Positions 63,701 to 64,000 of a DNA stretch of 64,000 bases are shown here, piece by piece. The notes under the pieces are model-generated. The model did not search any database. It was not told where the DNA came from and saw only the letters and a program-made list of their open reading frames with translations. A program made the translations under genes and the position numbers. Each line of letters begins with the position of its first letter. Position 1 is the first letter of the stretch. The stretch comes from Sphaerolaimus hirsutus (taxonomy: Eukaryota > Nematoda > Chromadorea > Monhysterida > Sphaerolaimidae): positions 18,349,206-18,413,205 of the forward strand of contig OZ038459.1 of NCBI GenBank assembly GCA_964036195.1, in the 5' to 3' direction.

Positions 63701-63840
63701 CATTTGTTCAAAACCGTCAATTTGGAAGTTCAAAGTTTTTTTTTGAAAATTGGAAACTTTTAAGTGTCATTTTCACTCACATGATTAAGCAGGGCTGCGT
63801 AGGCTATTATACTGGATACCAATATTTGTTGAATCATCAT
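54719..63840 (-). CDS. Single-pass membrane protein with a lone ZP-N module and a long cytoplasmic tail, 16 exons
   Basis: Exons 63840-63781, 63677-63584, 63080-62959, 62768-62595 (3' end tentative), 62072-61847, 61375-61223, 60878-60735 (or from 60884), 60369-60307, 60005-59716, 58795-58522, 58160-58020, 57768-57609, 57165-56911, 56463-56320, 55305-55144, 54794-54719; about 845 aa. Residues 1-18 form a signal peptide. Residues 54-150 match a ZP-N module: four cysteines at 56, 89, 110 and 144 with 'RFMIVSLKFN', 'NDPCGTKMV', 'TFENVIRIGQNPLIILRGDE' and 'VRCYY'. A Ser/Pro-type stalk follows, then a hydrophobic helix near 231-254 ended by KRRK. The remaining about 590 residues are cytoplasmic, polar, without a recognised domain, but conserved-looking (for example 'RSYSEWKAELL', 'FINLIETDELFANWLWRSAG'). 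No ZP-C module is visible. ZP proteins usually form extracellular matrix. Intron 3 is exactly one family-A element and intron 11 takes its acceptor from another. Confidence 0.82.
55643..56149. mobile_element. hAT-like MITE with GGGATCGGGATT arms
   Basis: TAGGGTTCAAACGGGATTGAC and GATCCCGTTTGAACCCTA ends, set inside a poly-G tract, which hides the target duplication. A related eroded copy is at 57216-57590 and a partial one at 43332-43460. It lies in ZP-N gene intron 14. Confidence 0.75.
56211..56228. repeat. (TA)n microsatellite
   Basis: About nine TA units in the same intron, directly after a GATAGATAACTGAGC word of the CAGGGGTCTCC-type repeats. Confidence 0.8.
57772..57976 (-). mobile_element. 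Family-A element supplying the acceptor of intron 11 of the ZP-N gene
   Basis: A 205-bp family-A copy flanked by CAG on both sides (57769-57771 and 57977-57979). The donor of this intron (gtgagc at 58019) lies 43 bases outside the element. The acceptor is the CAG after ...CTGCCCC. Removing the element leaves a 46-base intron that would already have ended in the same CAG, so it appears to have landed in the old acceptor and regenerated it. Confidence 0.8.
59047..59459. mobile_element. hAT-like element CAGGGCCGTATCC, ZP-N gene intron 9
   Basis: CAGGGCCGTATCCAGGGG and TTGGATACGTCCCTT ends; exact 8-bp duplication ATAGTACC on both sides. The element body is nearly the same as that at 44433-44834. 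Confidence 0.87.
60077..60288. mobile_element. TAGTTGACA-type palindromic MITE (family B), ZP-N gene intron 8
   Basis: GGTCCACACACATCTGTGTCAACTGG at the left and CCGGTTGACACACGTGTGCCAACTAGTGTGCGGGCC at the right. Other members are 26948-27175, 52972-53186, 54106-54291, 54889-55053, 61530-61742 and 62118-62556; the last holds a related ACTAGTTTTCACCGTGA element (about 62219-62450). Confidence 0.7.
62769..62958 (-). mobile_element. Family-A introner forming an entire intron (ZP-N gene)
   Basis: On the minus strand: exon ...CGC CAC CAG, then GTGCCAGTCCCAGACCATGT ... GGTCTGGGACTGCCCCCAG, then GGC AGG GGT. The 190-bp intron equals the element (62772-62958) plus one CAG of the duplication. Phase 0 on both sides, and the join falls inside the ZP-N module between its second and third cysteines. 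The element is an almost perfect hairpin centred near 62866. Confidence 0.92.
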
Positions 63841-64000
63841 GTTATGCCGTCGGTTGCGTGACGGGAAAATTCCATGCACTCGCAGCTACGAAGTCTAGTT
63901 TTAGATGTTCGTGGATAAATAGTACGTTAAAATCTGTAAGGTACATTTCAAAAACAAAGATCTTCAATTCAATACAAATCGAGTACATGAGAGAAATATC

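Overview
This window is nuclear DNA from an invertebrate animal. It holds seven multi-exon genes with short GT-AG introns, written on both strands. The reading frames join phase-correctly across almost every intron, and the space between exons is packed with small non-autonomous DNA transposons. No prokaryotic operons, rRNA or CRISPR are seen. The gene set (IDH3B, MPI, a PIGZ-like mannosyltransferase, an SLC2A13-like transporter, a C2H2 zinc-finger protein, a ZP-N transmembrane protein) is metazoan, but I cannot name the phylum.

Layout. 1.1-7.0 kb, minus: SLC2A13-like sugar/myo-inositol transporter, 10 exons, 520 aa. 7.1-14.5 kb: no gene, nested palindromic elements. 14.6-22.3 kb, plus: C2H2 zinc-finger gene, about 8 exons. 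24.8-25.8 kb, minus: two-exon gene for a 91-aa cysteine-rich protein. 26-32.5 kb: no gene, repeats. 32.6-36.9 kb, minus: GT22 (PIGZ-like) mannosyltransferase, 8 exons. 38.1-42.3 kb, minus: IDH3B, 8 exons, 373 aa. 43.1-50.6 kb, plus: MPI, 8 exons, 458 aa, head-to-head with IDH3B across about 750 bp. 50.6-54.7 kb: repeats. 54.7-63.8 kb, minus: secreted/transmembrane protein with a lone ZP-N module and a long cytoplasmic tail, 16 exons, about 845 aa.

The most striking finding is a family of short palindromic elements (called family A here) whose ends read GGGGCAGTCCCA... and ...TGGGACTGGCAC, flanked by a 3-bp CAG duplication. In three unrelated genes (zinc finger 15315-15507, PIGZ-like 33067-33226, ZP-N 62769-62958) one copy is the whole intron. 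The donor GT is the first two bases of the element, the acceptor AG comes from the duplicated CAG, and the reading frame closes exactly when the element is removed. They behave as introners (transposons that create introns). Other copies supply only an acceptor or lie inside older introns. A second family (C, two copies of about 630-650 bp) is also flanked by CAG. The remaining repeats are mostly hAT-like, with many exact 8-bp target duplications readable in the sequence.

MPI makes mannose-6-phosphate from fructose-6-phosphate, and PIGZ-type enzymes add a mannose to GPI anchors, so two genes of mannose metabolism lie within 15 kb. There is no evidence that this is more than proximity.
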